A DNA stretch of 64,000 nucleotides from Pricia mediterranea (GTDB lineage Bacteria > Bacteroidota > Bacteroidia > Flavobacteriales > Flavobacteriaceae), in the NCBI RefSeq assembly GCF_032248455.1, contig NZ_JAVTTP010000001.1:2292501-2356500 (forward strand), given 5' to 3'. A program made the position numbers and the translations under genes. The notes below the pieces were generated by a model that searched no databases, was not told the DNA's origin, and was given only the letters and a program-made list of their open reading frames with translations. This document shows, piece after piece, positions 45,251 to 54,269 of the stretch; position 1 is the stretch's first letter; every line of letters begins with the position of its first letter.

Positions 45251-47776
45251 CTACTCCCTTACGATAATAAATTCTGAACGACGGTTGAGCAGGTGGGTCT
45301 CCTCGGAACAGGCAACTGTACCGTCACATTCGTTCAGCAATTGGCTTTCTCCATAGCCGATAGCACTCTCGATTCGACTGGCGTCTATACCTTTCGATAT
45401 AATGTAGTCGCGGGTCGATTTGGCCCGTTTATCGGAGAGGTACTCATTATACGACCTACTTCCGCGGGAATCGGTATGCGATTCGATCTTGATCGCCATG
45501 TTGGGATACTCTTTCATTACACTGACCAGCTTGTCCAGCTCTTTGGCCGATTCAGCTCTGACCTCCGACCTGTCAAACTCAAAATAGATCATTTCCGTTT
45601 TCAACTTCTTGATGCCTTGCTCTACGGTGATCATTTCATCAAGGCGTTTCATCGGGATGTCAACGTTGATGGTCCGGTTATCTTTTGTGGCTACAGGCCT
45701 GTCGTCAACGAAGAAAGATTTTTGTACGGTTTTAAGAGAATACTTGGTGTCGCCGTCCAAATCTTCGAACATAAAACTGCCATCTTCTTCGGTCATCGTT
45801 TCCTTAAGTTTGATGCCGTTCTCATCTAAAAGGTGCACTAGGGTCTTGGGCATAAAATCGCCCGTAACCAGCTCGGTAATTACCCCCGCAATGGCATTGT
45901 TGTTGGCGGGAACCTCCTCGATATCGGGCCTTTTGAACGAATAGATGTCGTCATCCCCTTTGCCTCCTTCACGATTGGAGGCGAAAAATCCTCTATCGTT
46001 CTCCTCGTTTACGATATACGAAAAATCATCCTTATTACTATTGAAAGGGATTCCCATATTGATTACCTCGCCAAAACCTTTGTCTTGTATGTATGCAGTC
46101 TCGAATATGTCGAGCCCCCCGAGTCCGGTATGGCCATCCGAAGAGAAATAGAGTTTTTTTCCGTTGAAGAAGGGGAACATCTCCCGTTTCTCGGTGTTGA
46201 CACCCGGCCCCAGGTTGCGGGGCGTCGAATAGGTGCCATCCTCTAGAATATCTACCACGAAAATATCACTATCCCCGATACTGCCGGGCATATCGGAGAC
46301 AAAATAGAGCTGCTTGCCATCAGGGCTCAGGGCAGGATGACCGGTGGAGTAGTCGTTACTATTAAAAGGCACTTCTACCGCCTCGGTCCACTCTTGCCCA
46401 ATTTTATGAGACGTATAGATTTTAAGATGGTTTACCCCTTCTTTATCGCGCTTCAATTTTTTACCGTAGTTGTTGCGGGTAAAATACATCGTGGCATTAT
46501 TAGGTGAAAAGGTAACTGAAGCCTCGTGATATTTGGTGTTTATTTTCTTTGAAAATTTGGTTGCGTTCTTCAAATCTTGGGATTCCTTATTGATTTCCGC
46601 CACATAAAGGTCTAAAAAAGGTTGGTCGTTCCATTTGTACTTGCGGGTCTTAAAAAAGGATGAATCCCTGGCCGATGAAAACACGACCTGGTTGGAGTCG
46701 AGGAACATGGGCGAGAAGTCGGAGTATTCTGAGTTGATGGCCAAATTATGAAGTTCAAAATCCTGTTTGGAGTGCAAGATGTTGTCCAGCACCACTTCAT
46801 TGGGCAATGTATCGTCAATTTCGAAGTCGGAGTTCGTGGTCTTTCCTATTTTTCTGTTGTACAGGCGCATTAGACGTTTGGCGCGTCCATATTTGCCTGT
46901 ACCCTTAAGAGAATGTGCGTATTTGAACAAGTTGTCATCCGACATCTCCTTCCCATAGGTTTTATAGAGCACGTCGTACCAGTGGCAGGCTTTTTCCATA
47001 TCGGTGTTAAAATAGTGGGCGTCTGCCGCTTTCTGCAGGTTCTCTCGGATGTAGTATTTTTCGTCTTTCGAGAGGGCCGATTCGTAGAGTCTGGCCGCTT
47101 CGGCGTACCACATTTTGTTAAAACAAGCATCTGCCTCCTCGATGATTTTGCCCTTATAAACAGTTTCGGAGACATCGGGAAGATTGGCGTCGACGGGCAG
47201 CAATGTTTTCGAATTGGTTTCAATACGGGTATTTTCTTGGTTTGTAACCGTTGTGGTAAAAGAGCCATCTTCCATTACTTCGAGCATAGCTAATGATGGC
47301 CCGCCGATAGTCATACTATTTTCAACCTCCAATATCCAGACAGCATCGGTATAGGTCCCGTTCAGTTTTGAGACACAGGCATCGACTGCCTCAAGCCCGA
47401 AAGGATAATAAGCTAAGAACACGTAGTTGAGTCCGTTATCGGGATGTTCAATATAACCGGCCTCGTCAAAACCTTTCCGCTTAAGTCTTTTTATGGTCCG
47501 GCCAAGGTTTTTCTTCCTGCTGAAAATACCTGATATGATATAATAGCCATTTTCAACGTTTTCGAGTCCGCTGAAACTGCGGTGCGGGACATTGTGGCCA
47601 TCGGCAACCTCTTCAAATGCTTTGTGAAAAGGAAGCACCGGTGGAATATATAGGTTGGTACTTTCGGCATCTATACTCGCCGTGGTCGGAGTTTCTTCGA
47701 TTTTAAGGGCCTGATGGGACTGGGCAAAGAGGCCGGACGATAATAGAAAACCAAGTATAGGTAGTAGTTTCTTCAT
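45251..47776 (-). CDS. PorE-like OmpA-family protein with N-terminal SPOR-like domain
   Basis: An 841-residue periplasmic protein. Residues 1-19 are a signal peptide (GLFAQ). Residues about 73-155 form a SPOR-like domain (GYYIISGIFSRKKNLGRTIK) like those at the end of SprD. TPR-like helices follow at about 215-310, then a PD40-type beta-propeller (about 335-605; repeated SPDGKQLYFVSD and GKKLYFSSDG strings), a carboxypeptidase-regulatory-like beta sandwich (about 630-710) and a C-terminal OmpA domain (about 728-841, with HTDSRGSRSYN and LSDKRA peptidoglycan-binding motifs). TPR, propeller, CRD and OmpA in this order is the layout of PorE of Porphyromonas gingivalis, which ties the type IX machine to peptidoglycan. 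Flavobacteria encode several paralogues, so the exact role is uncertain. Confidence 0.87.
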   Translation of the reverse strand: MKKLLPILGFLLSSGLFAQSHQALKIEETPTTASIDAESTNLYIPPVLPFHKAFEEVADGHNVPHRSFSGLENVENGYYIISGIFSRKKNLGRTIKRLKRKGFDEAGYIEHPDNGLNYVFLAYYPFGLEAVDACVSKLNGTYTDAVWILEVENSMTIGGPSLAMLEVMEDGSFTTTVTNQENTRIETNSKTLLPVDANLPDVSETVYKGKIIEEADACFNKMWYAEAARLYESALSKDEKYYIRENLQKAADAHYFNTDMEKACHWYDVLYKTYGKEMSDDNLFKYAHSLKGTGKYGRAKRLMRLYNRKIGKTTNSDFEIDDTLPNEVVLDNILHSKQDFELHNLAINSEYSDFSPMFLDSNQVVFSSARDSSFFKTRKYKWNDQPFLDLYVAEINKESQDLKNATKFSKKINTKYHEASVTFSPNNATMYFTRNNYGKKLKRDKEGVNHLKIYTSHKIGQEWTEAVEVPFNSNDYSTGHPALSPDGKQLYFVSDMPGSIGDSDIFVVDILEDGTYSTPRNLGPGVNTEKREMFPFFNGKKLYFSSDGHTGLGGLDIFETAYIQDKGFGEVINMGIPFNSNKDDFSYIVNEENDRGFFASNREGGKGDDDIYSFKRPDIEEVPANNNAIAGVITELVTGDFMPKTLVHLLDENGIKLKETMTEEDGSFMFEDLDGDTKYSLKTVQKSFFVDDRPVATKDNRTINVDIPMKRLDEMITVEQGIKKLKTEMIYFEFDRSEVRAESAKELDKLVSVMKEYPNMAIKIESHTDSRGSRSYNEYLSDKRAKSTRDYIISKGIDASRIESAIGYGESQLLNECDGTVACSEETHLLNRRSEFIIVRE

Positions 47777-48114
47777 GATTTGGGATGGTCCGGATTTAAG
47801 CGGAATTGCAATCTATTAGATAACGTGAAATTCGTCGAACCACTGTTTTCAGAACAGGAATTGTTGTGAAAGCCGGATATGTTGTGGTGAATTCGACTCC
47901 AGCGATCCCTTTATCGGAAAATTTGGAGTCTTAAACCTTTGAATTATTGAAGTCGTAGATGCTTAACTACAAGGGTTGAACGAGTCTCGACATTTTGGAG
48001 GGATATCTAGTTAATTTCCCAATCTGGGGCCGAGATGAAGTAACGCAACATTCGCCCGCAAAAAAACCCTTGATGTAGAACCAAGGGTTTTGAAAATGCT
48101 GATTTTAATCGATC
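47777..48114. other. 338-base gap, no gene
   Basis: It lies between the PorE-like gene and tatA (both minus). It contains the tatA terminator at 48060-48092. I see no open frame of interest and no clear TAnnTTTG box for the PorE-like gene. Confidence 0.5.
48060..48092 (-). terminator. Terminator of tatA
   Basis: AAACCCTTG (minus, 48090-48082) pairs with CAAGGGTTT (48072-48064), followed by TTTT, 24 bases past the tatA stop. Confidence 0.85.
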
Positions 48115-48309
48115 TTATTCTTTTTTGTCTTCGAGCTTATCGTTGACCGGCTCGTCTTCTTTTGAAGCGTCTTTAAATTCTTTGATACCGCTTCCCAGCC
48201 CCCGCATCAACTCGGGAATTTTTTTTCCTCCGAACAGTAAAAGAACTACCAGAACGACGATGGCGATTTGCCAAGGTCCGATTGCCAAAAATATGTTTAA
48301 CGCTGCCAT
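48115..48309 (-). CDS. tatA: Twin-arginine translocase subunit TatA/E
   Basis: A 64-residue inner-membrane protein that forms the pore-like part of the Tat system for folded proteins. A short N-terminal membrane helix ([25 protein letters not shown]) carries the FGxKKxPEL hinge that is the signature of TatA, followed by the amphipathic helix [17 protein letters not shown] and a charged tail. No tatB or tatC gene is nearby. A TACATTTG promoter box lies 20 bases upstream, and a terminator follows, so it is monocistronic. Confidence 0.95.
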   Translation of the reverse strand: MAALNIFLAIGPWQIAIVVLVVLLLFGGKKIPELMRGLGSGIKEFKDASKEDEPVNDKLEDKKE

Positions 48310-48851
48310 AGTTTAATCTTTAAGGATAACAAATGTACTAAAAAAGAAATGCAATTCACTATTGCAATTATGATAGTTCAGTGATTTTCGAAATCTTTGT
48401 GGTTTTCAATACTTACGTAAGGTCGCACTACAGGGTTCTTATTATTTTTGAAAGAATAAGGAGAGAATCCGATTCCATCCTTATATTTGTCCATGAGCTC
48501 ATTAAGGCTATGTATTTGAAGCCGTGAATTCGGACGTTTCTTGCGCGAATGAAAGCGTTTTTTGAACAGCACGGTCTTGATTTCAATGGCAAAAAGGTGA
48601 AAATTGGAGATGGTTTGGAAATATGTGATCAGAAATTGTATAGATTGTTTTTGATGTCGCTTTAGACAGTTTTTGGGTACGCGCCGTGGCCACGGTCTAA
48701 ACTGGCAGCGGGGCTGCCTATCAGACGTTGGGTGTAGGTGCCAGTAGCTACGAGGGCGCGCCAAAAGGGGCATAAATAAAGTATCGTCATATTTTTAAAA
48801 CAGTCTCCTGGGATGCCAGATGTAGGATTCGCAGGTAAAAAAGTTGTTTAA
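48310..48851. other. 542-base gap, no confident gene
   Basis: It separates divergent tatA and the M23 peptidase gene. A 131-codon minus-strand frame (48378-48773) is rich in Arg, His, Lys and Phe, has no recognisable domain and no promoter, and I do not call it a gene. It could be a decayed remnant. Confidence 0.45.
48330..48337 (-). promoter_or_regulatory. Promoter -7 box for tatA
   Basis: TACATTTG on the minus strand, exact TAnnTTTG match, 20 bases before the tatA ATG. Confidence 0.5.
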
Positions 48852-49730
48852 ATGAGTTCAACGGCCAAAAAAAAGGGGAAGAAGAGGAGGCAGATCAGAA
48901 GGAAACTTTTGCACAAGTACCGTTTGGTCATACTTAATGAAAGCACTTTCGAGGAGAAAATATCCTTTAAGCTCAGTCGGCTCAATGTATTTGTTACGGG
49001 CTCGTTATTCATCATCGGACTAATTGCACTGACGACCCTTCTGATCGCTTTTACCCCATTACGGGAGTATATCCCGGGATATTCCTCTACAAAGCTTAAA
49101 AAACAGGCGACGGACCTAACCTACAAGACCGACTCCCTGGTGGCCAACCTTGAAAACACCAATCGGTATATAGAGACTATCCGGATGGTTTTAAGCGGGG
49201 ATATCGAAACTGAGGAAACCAACCTTGACTCGATTCGGGAACAGTTCGAGCTGGACCCATCTAGTATCGACCTCACCCCGATAAAGGAAGATTCTATGCT
49301 TCGGGCGGAGGTGGAAATGGAAGATAAGTACAATCTATTCGAAAGGGAAACGACGGGCGCCGAGTTGGTACTGTTTCCTCCCCTTAGCGGGGTGGTGTCG
49401 AACACGTATGATGCCGGAAAACGCCACTACGCCGTAGATATAACTGCGCCGATGAATACACCCGTCAAAGCCGTGGCCAACGGTACCGTTATTTTCGCGG
49501 AATGGACGGCCGAAACAGGCTACGTGATTCTCATAGAACATAAAGAGGGATTGCTCAGCGTGTACAAGCACAACGGTTCGTTGAGCAAGGAACAGGGCGA
49601 TATCGTTCGTTCGGGCGAGGTAATCGCCTCCGTCGGCAACACGGGAGAATTCACCACTGGTCCACATCTGCATTTTGAACTTTGGAGCGATGGCGATACC
49701 GTGAACCCTCTGGATTACATCGACTTTTAA
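48852..49730 (+). CDS. M23-family (LytM-like) peptidoglycan peptidase
   Basis: A 292-residue membrane-anchored endopeptidase. A very basic N-terminus (KKKGKKRRQIRRK) precedes one membrane helix at about residues 48-70. A coiled-coil stretch follows (about 85-120). The C-terminal M23 domain (about 180-290) keeps the zinc site: HYAVD (first His and Asp), YKHNG, and GPHLHFEL (the HxH pair). It should cut peptide cross-links in the periplasm; the intact ligands argue for an active enzyme rather than an EnvC/NlpD-type activator. The next gene, GH3, begins 127 bases later on the same strand. Confidence 0.92.
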   Translation: MSSTAKKKGKKRRQIRRKLLHKYRLVILNESTFEEKISFKLSRLNVFVTGSLFIIGLIALTTLLIAFTPLREYIPGYSSTKLKKQATDLTYKTDSLVANLENTNRYIETIRMVLSGDIETEETNLDSIREQFELDPSSIDLTPIKEDSMLRAEVEMEDKYNLFERETTGAELVLFPPLSGVVSNTYDAGKRHYAVDITAPMNTPVKAVANGTVIFAEWTAETGYVILIEHKEGLLSVYKHNGSLSKEQGDIVRSGEVIASVGNTGEFTTGPHLHFELWSDGDTVNPLDYIDF

Positions 49731-49819
49731 GCAAGTTCCAACTTTTTTACAGGTTCGGGGTCAATTGGAGTACAGGACAGGGTCCTAAGTATAAACACGG
49801 CCGCCGACAGGCAGGCAAA

Positions 49820-49851
49820 TAAACCCATAAACCCATAAACTCATAAACTTT
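49820..49851 (+). repeat. Octanucleotide tandem repeat upstream of the GH3 gene
   Basis: Four head-to-tail copies of an eight-base unit: TAAACCCA, TAAACCCA, TAAACTCA, TAAACTTT. They end six bases before the GH3 ATG and are preceded by a GCCGACAGGCAGGC inverted-repeat-like element (49803-49816). Confidence 0.8.
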
Positions 49852-49857
49852 CAAAAA

Positions 49858-51354
49858 ATGTCCCTCAAATCCTTTGCCGCCAAGATTTTCGCCAGCTACG
49901 TGGCCCGAAAAACGGCGAAATGGGTCGATAACCCCATCGAAACGCAAAACCGGGTCTTTAGGAAGTTGCTTCGAAAAGCTGCCTCCACCAAATTCGGACA
50001 AGACCACGGGTTTGACCGAATTACATCCCACGAAGAATTTATCAAGCGCGTTCCGATCCGGGATTATGAGGCTCTGAAACCTTACGTCGAAGAGGTCGTG
50101 GCCGGCAAACCGGATATTCTATGGCCTGGCAAACCGGCTTATTTCGCCAAGACCTCGGGTACCACTTCGGGGGCCAAGTACATTCCGATTACGGACACCT
50201 CCATCAAACATCAGGTGAATGCTTCGCGAAATGCCATCCTCAATTACATCGACGAAACGGGAAATACGGAATTCGTTAGCGGAAAGATGATTTTTTTACA
50301 GGGGAGTCCCATTTTACAGGAGAAAAACGGCATCAAATTGGGGCGACTCTCCGGCATATCTGCCCATTATGTCCCCAATTACCTGCAAAAGAACCGTTTG
50401 CCCAGTTGGGAAACGAACTGTATCGAAGATTGGGAAACCAAGGTGAACGCCATCGTCGAGGAAACCGTTGACGAAAATATGACCGTTATTGCGGGCATTC
50501 CCTCTTGGGTGCAGATGTATTTCGAACGGCTGCAGGTCCGGACAGGTAAAAAAGTAGGCCAGCTGTTCGATAACTTTCAACTGTTCATTTATGGCGGGGT
50601 CAACTACGAACCCTACCGCGCCAAATTTGAAAACCTCATCGGACGGAAAGTGGACAGTATAGAGCTCTTTCCCGCCAGCGAGGGTTTTTTTGCCTACCAA
50701 AATTCCCAGACCGAAAAGGGGATGTTGCTGCTTTTGGATGCCGGTATTTTCTACGAGTTCGTAAAGGCCGATGCCTTTTTTGATGAAAATCCGAAGCGTA
50801 TTACGCTCAAAGACGTTGAACTGGGCGTCAATTACGCCATGGTCATCTCCACCGATGCGGGCCTGTGGGCCTATGACCTTGGGGATACCGTTCAGTTTAC
50901 TTCCCTGAAGCCTTATAAAGTCATAGTCTCCGGACGAATCAAGCATTTTATATCCGCTTTTGGGGAGCACGTCATTGCGAAAGAGGTCGAAGAGTCGATG
51001 CGTTTGGCCATTGCGGACACCGATGCCCGAATTAACGAATTCACGGTCGCGCCGAAAATCGTGCCCGAGGGCGATCAGCTTCCCTATCACGAATGGCTGG
51101 TGGAGTTCGAGCAAGAACCATCCGACCTTGAAAAATTTATCGAAATTCTCGATGCCTCCCTACAGGAACAGAACAGTTATTATTTTGACCTAATCGATGG
51201 GAAAATACTGCAACGCCTAAAAGTGGTCCGCATTAAAAAGGGTGGATTCAACGACTATATGAAATCCAAGGGAAAATTGGGCGGTCAAAACAAAGTGCAG
51301 CGCCTATCTAACGATCGAACGGTGGCAGATGCGCTCTCCAAGTTCAAAATATAA
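49858..51354 (+). CDS. GH3-family acyl-adenylate/amido-synthetase-like enzyme
   Basis: A 498-residue cytoplasmic enzyme of the GH3 auxin-responsive-promoter family, part of the adenylate-forming (ANL-like) superfamily. Motif 1 is KTSGTTSGAKYIPIT (residues about 99-113), motif 2 GGVNYEPYR near 244 and SIELFPASEGFFAYQ near 268 (substrate/ATP region); the C-terminal lid has LWAYDLGDTVQF and VSGRIKHFISAFGEH. Plant GH3 enzymes join amino acids to jasmonate or auxin. Bacterial members are widespread in Bacteroidota and their acyl substrate is unknown. It lies between the M23 peptidase and the nucleosidase-like gene on one strand. Confidence 0.9.
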   Translation: MSLKSFAAKIFASYVARKTAKWVDNPIETQNRVFRKLLRKAASTKFGQDHGFDRITSHEEFIKRVPIRDYEALKPYVEEVVAGKPDILWPGKPAYFAKTSGTTSGAKYIPITDTSIKHQVNASRNAILNYIDETGNTEFVSGKMIFLQGSPILQEKNGIKLGRLSGISAHYVPNYLQKNRLPSWETNCIEDWETKVNAIVEETVDENMTVIAGIPSWVQMYFERLQVRTGKKVGQLFDNFQLFIYGGVNYEPYRAKFENLIGRKVDSIELFPASEGFFAYQNSQTEKGMLLLLDAGIFYEFVKADAFFDENPKRITLKDVELGVNYAMVISTDAGLWAYDLGDTVQFTSLKPYKVIVSGRIKHFISAFGEHVIAKEVEESMRLAIADTDARINEFTVAPKIVPEGDQLPYHEWLVEFEQEPSDLEKFIEILDASLQEQNSYYFDLIDGKILQRLKVVRIKKGGFNDYMKSKGKLGGQNKVQRLSNDRTVADALSKFKI

Positions 51355-51483
51355 GGGACGCGTTATGATAAGTATAGGTCCAGCGCAGTCAGGTCGAGTC
51401 TCCCCACTTCGCTCGAGACAGGCTCAGTCGAGACCTCAGGGGCTGAAATCAAAAAAAACCGTAGCTTTGCCCGAAATTCCGTT

Positions 51484-53190
51484 ATGGGCAAGACGACCAA
51501 TACCACCCGCGCTCAAGAATCGACCAACGCCATCGAGCGGCTCTATATCACGATGCGGCACCTGTTCAACCGTGGGTTTTATAAGCCTACCGGGGTCTCG
51601 GGCGAATCGCTGAAGAGCGCTTTGCTACAGCTTCGTCCTGAAATATACGGTTCCGTAGGGGAAGAGAAGGCCGAGCTCAGCGGCTTGATCTACGTGCTGG
51701 AAAGACTTCCCGAGGGCATCGAGCAATGCCGGTTTATCAACCTGACTTCCGACGAGGGCTACGGACGCTCCCATTTCGATCCGATCATTCCCCCGAAACG
51801 CCGTCGCAACTGTTATCGCATCGACGAAGAGCAGATGAACATCGAGATTACCCGTGGCCGTTCCGACATCTACGACATCTTGACGCACCTGACCTTCCTG
51901 TTCATAGAATCCGAAAAAATCAGTAAACGGGTACTGATCGAGGATACCGATAAAACCATTCGCGATTGGGTGAAATTGGAGGCTTTTGTCAAGAAAGACG
52001 AGCTTACCCAGGCCGAAAGGGAAGTTGCCGTAATCCATACCGCGAACATTTTAGGCCGCTCGTTTTTAGAGATTATGGCCGTGCACGAAAGGTTTGCGAC
52101 CAAAGAGCACCCTGAACGCTTCCTCGAGATTATCTATTGGCTCGGCAAGCTTGCCATCGAGGAAGAGGTGACCGGCGAAAAGCGGGTCATAACCTTTAGC
52201 GCCCTACTTCGGGAGCGTTTGGGCCACCACATTCATGGAGAACGCTGGGCCGACATTATCAAGGAAACCTTACGGAAAAACGGACTTCTAGAGCGCCCGA
52301 TCCATATTATTAGCGCGAACATGCATAGTGTAATGAACTCATTGTTCGCTAGGAATACCCTACTAAAAGATCTACCGACCGGGGAGACCCGATTTCCGGA
52401 GGACGAGACCTTAAAAATCTACGAAAACCTAAGCTCTTCGCTGAACCAGGAACTGCGCGACAAGGTCACCGAAGTGGCCAAAAAGAACGGGATGATCGCC
52501 ATCAACGATTTTTCGGGCACCAATATCGACGTGCAGCTGTTCGACACCGCCAAAATGGGAGATGATGTATGCTGCTACGACTTACCGAAAGATATGCCCC
52601 ATGCCGAAAAACCTGTTATATTTGTAATGGACTATGCATTTGGCGAACAGGCCTACGAGACCGTCGATGAGCTGTTAAGGCCCTATAAGGAAGGGGATAA
52701 AAAAGAAGTATTTTTGAATGTTGCCTCAATTTCTATCATGGGAAAAGCGGGCATTCTCGATGGCGGCAAGGGCGATCTGATGATACCATCTGCCCATATT
52801 TTTGAGGGGACGGCCGATAATTATCCCTTTAAGAACGAACTTTGCGCCGAAGATTTCAAGGGCCACGGGCTAAAGGTATTTGAGGGCACCATGGTCACGG
52901 TGTTGGGTACATCGCTGCAGAACAAGGATATTCTGAAGTTCTTTCAGCAGAGCACCTGGAACGTTATCGGTCTTGAAATGGAAGGCGTTCATTACCAAAA
53001 AGCGATACAATCTGCCTCGAAGATACGCAAGAGCATCCGCGAAGATGTCAAAGTCCGATATGCTTATTATGCCTCTGACAACCCATTGGTGACCGGGAGT
53101 ACTTTGGCATCGGGCGGCCTCGGAACGACCGGTGTAAAACCGACCTACTTGATTACCGACAAAATACTAAAGCAAATATTCAACTCATAG
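51484..53190 (+). CDS. Large protein with C-terminal nucleoside phosphorylase/nucleosidase-like domain
   Basis: A 568-residue protein that databases of this group likely list as a DUF (I think DUF6909). The N-terminal 350 residues are helical and unique (YITMRHLFNRGFYKPTGVSG). The C-terminal part (about 375-565) shows the order of marks of the PNP/MTAN fold: a Gly-rich strand IMGKAGILDGGKGDLMIP (about 418-436), then AHIFEGTADN, then EMEG at residues 498-501 (the ribose-binding glutamate motif), then YYASDNPL with Asp532 at the place of the catalytic Asp. The layout recalls AMP nucleosidase, which also has a unique N-terminal domain. Substrate unknown. It ends nine bases before the Wzz-like gene. 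Confidence 0.8.
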   Translation: MGKTTNTTRAQESTNAIERLYITMRHLFNRGFYKPTGVSGESLKSALLQLRPEIYGSVGEEKAELSGLIYVLERLPEGIEQCRFINLTSDEGYGRSHFDPIIPPKRRRNCYRIDEEQMNIEITRGRSDIYDILTHLTFLFIESEKISKRVLIEDTDKTIRDWVKLEAFVKKDELTQAEREVAVIHTANILGRSFLEIMAVHERFATKEHPERFLEIIYWLGKLAIEEEVTGEKRVITFSALLRERLGHHIHGERWADIIKETLRKNGLLERPIHIISANMHSVMNSLFARNTLLKDLPTGETRFPEDETLKIYENLSSSLNQELRDKVTEVAKKNGMIAINDFSGTNIDVQLFDTAKMGDDVCCYDLPKDMPHAEKPVIFVMDYAFGEQAYETVDELLRPYKEGDKKEVFLNVASISIMGKAGILDGGKGDLMIPSAHIFEGTADNYPFKNELCAEDFKGHGLKVFEGTMVTVLGTSLQNKDILKFFQQSTWNVIGLEMEGVHYQKAIQSASKIRKSIREDVKVRYAYYASDNPLVTGSTLASGGLGTTGVKPTYLITDKILKQIFNS

Positions 53191-53199
53191 CAACCGAAA

Positions 53200-54207
53200 A
53201 TGGCAGATAACAAACCTGTGAACCCCCGACCCGAGTCCGATGAAATTGATTTGGGACGATTATTGAATATAATCAATAGGGGTTTTAATCGCCTTTTCAG
53301 AGGTTTTCTTCTTCTTTTTCTATATTTAAAAAAGAATATATTTTGGCTTTTAGGATTGGTTGCTCTGGGGCTGGTCATCGGAGTATTGCTCAATAGCACG
53401 ATAGATAAGAAGCTAAAGACTGAGGTTATCGTTAAGCCTAATTTCGAAAGTAAAAACTATCTCTACGATGTAGTAGAAGAGATACAGGCCAATATTGTCG
53501 CAAAAGACACCCAAGCCCTAAATAAACTGGGAGTTGACATTGCCGATTTACGGGGATTTGAAATAAGTATCGAACCTATTGAGAAAAGCAAAGAGGACCA
53601 AGAAAACCTTAAGGATAAAAATGAGTATCTCGAAATTCTCCAAAATTTTAAAGAACAAGAATTCGTTCCAGAGGTTATTAGATCTGAAATTTTGGATAAA
53701 ACGGTGCTAACCCACAGGATAATTTTTTTGCATAAAAATCCTTTCAACGGCCAAGAGGTAGTAGCCAAAATAATGGATTATATTAATTCAAACCCCTATT
53801 TTAGTGAAGTGAGACAGGTATCGGTGAAAAACGCACAAGATCGGATAGCTAAGAACAGGGAACTTATTGACCAAATCGATATTCTAATTAAAAACTATTC
53901 GCAAAAATTGGGAAGGTCTGACGATGTTTCTGGAAGGCAGGGAACACTCTTCTTGAACGCGGAGGAACCTTTGGATATCGCTGGTCTGTTTGCGTTGAAA
54001 AACACCTTAATCAAACAGATAGGAGATAAAGAGATTGATTTGGTACAGTTAAAAGAAGCTGTGAACATTGTCAACTTCGGAAAGACTCAGGAAGTAAAAA
54101 ACCAGTTTTTGAATAAAAGTTTAATTATATTACCACTAGTGTTGGTGGGTTTGTTTTTCCTATGGACCTTGCTACGGTACCTAAATAAGAAAGCGGTCGC
54201 ATTATAG
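53200..54207 (+). CDS. Wzz-like polysaccharide chain-length/co-polymerase protein
   Basis: A 335-residue inner-membrane protein with two membrane helices, at about residues 47-68 (IFWLLGLVALGLVIGVLLNS) and about 305-325 (LIILPLVLVGLFFLWTLLRYL), and a large periplasmic domain between them with helical, charged segments. This is the layout of polysaccharide co-polymerases of the Wzz type without a kinase domain. It opens the polysaccharide cluster, starting nine bases after the nucleosidase-like gene and 62 bases before rfbB. Sequence similarity to classic Wzz is low, so the call rests on topology and context. Confidence 0.72.
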   Translation: MADNKPVNPRPESDEIDLGRLLNIINRGFNRLFRGFLLLFLYLKKNIFWLLGLVALGLVIGVLLNSTIDKKLKTEVIVKPNFESKNYLYDVVEEIQANIVAKDTQALNKLGVDIADLRGFEISIEPIEKSKEDQENLKDKNEYLEILQNFKEQEFVPEVIRSEILDKTVLTHRIIFLHKNPFNGQEVVAKIMDYINSNPYFSEVRQVSVKNAQDRIAKNRELIDQIDILIKNYSQKLGRSDDVSGRQGTLFLNAEEPLDIAGLFALKNTLIKQIGDKEIDLVQLKEAVNIVNFGKTQEVKNQFLNKSLIILPLVLVGLFFLWTLLRYLNKKAVAL

Positions 54208-54269
54208 CTCGCCGAAAGCTTATAGGTCGACAAATACGTATTCAGTAGGTCACCCAAACAATTTAGACA

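Noticed and set aside
48378-48773. Minus-strand frame of 131 codons
   Set aside because: Arg/His/Phe-rich, no domain, no promoter, and the start lies in odd GC-rich sequence; at best a remnant.
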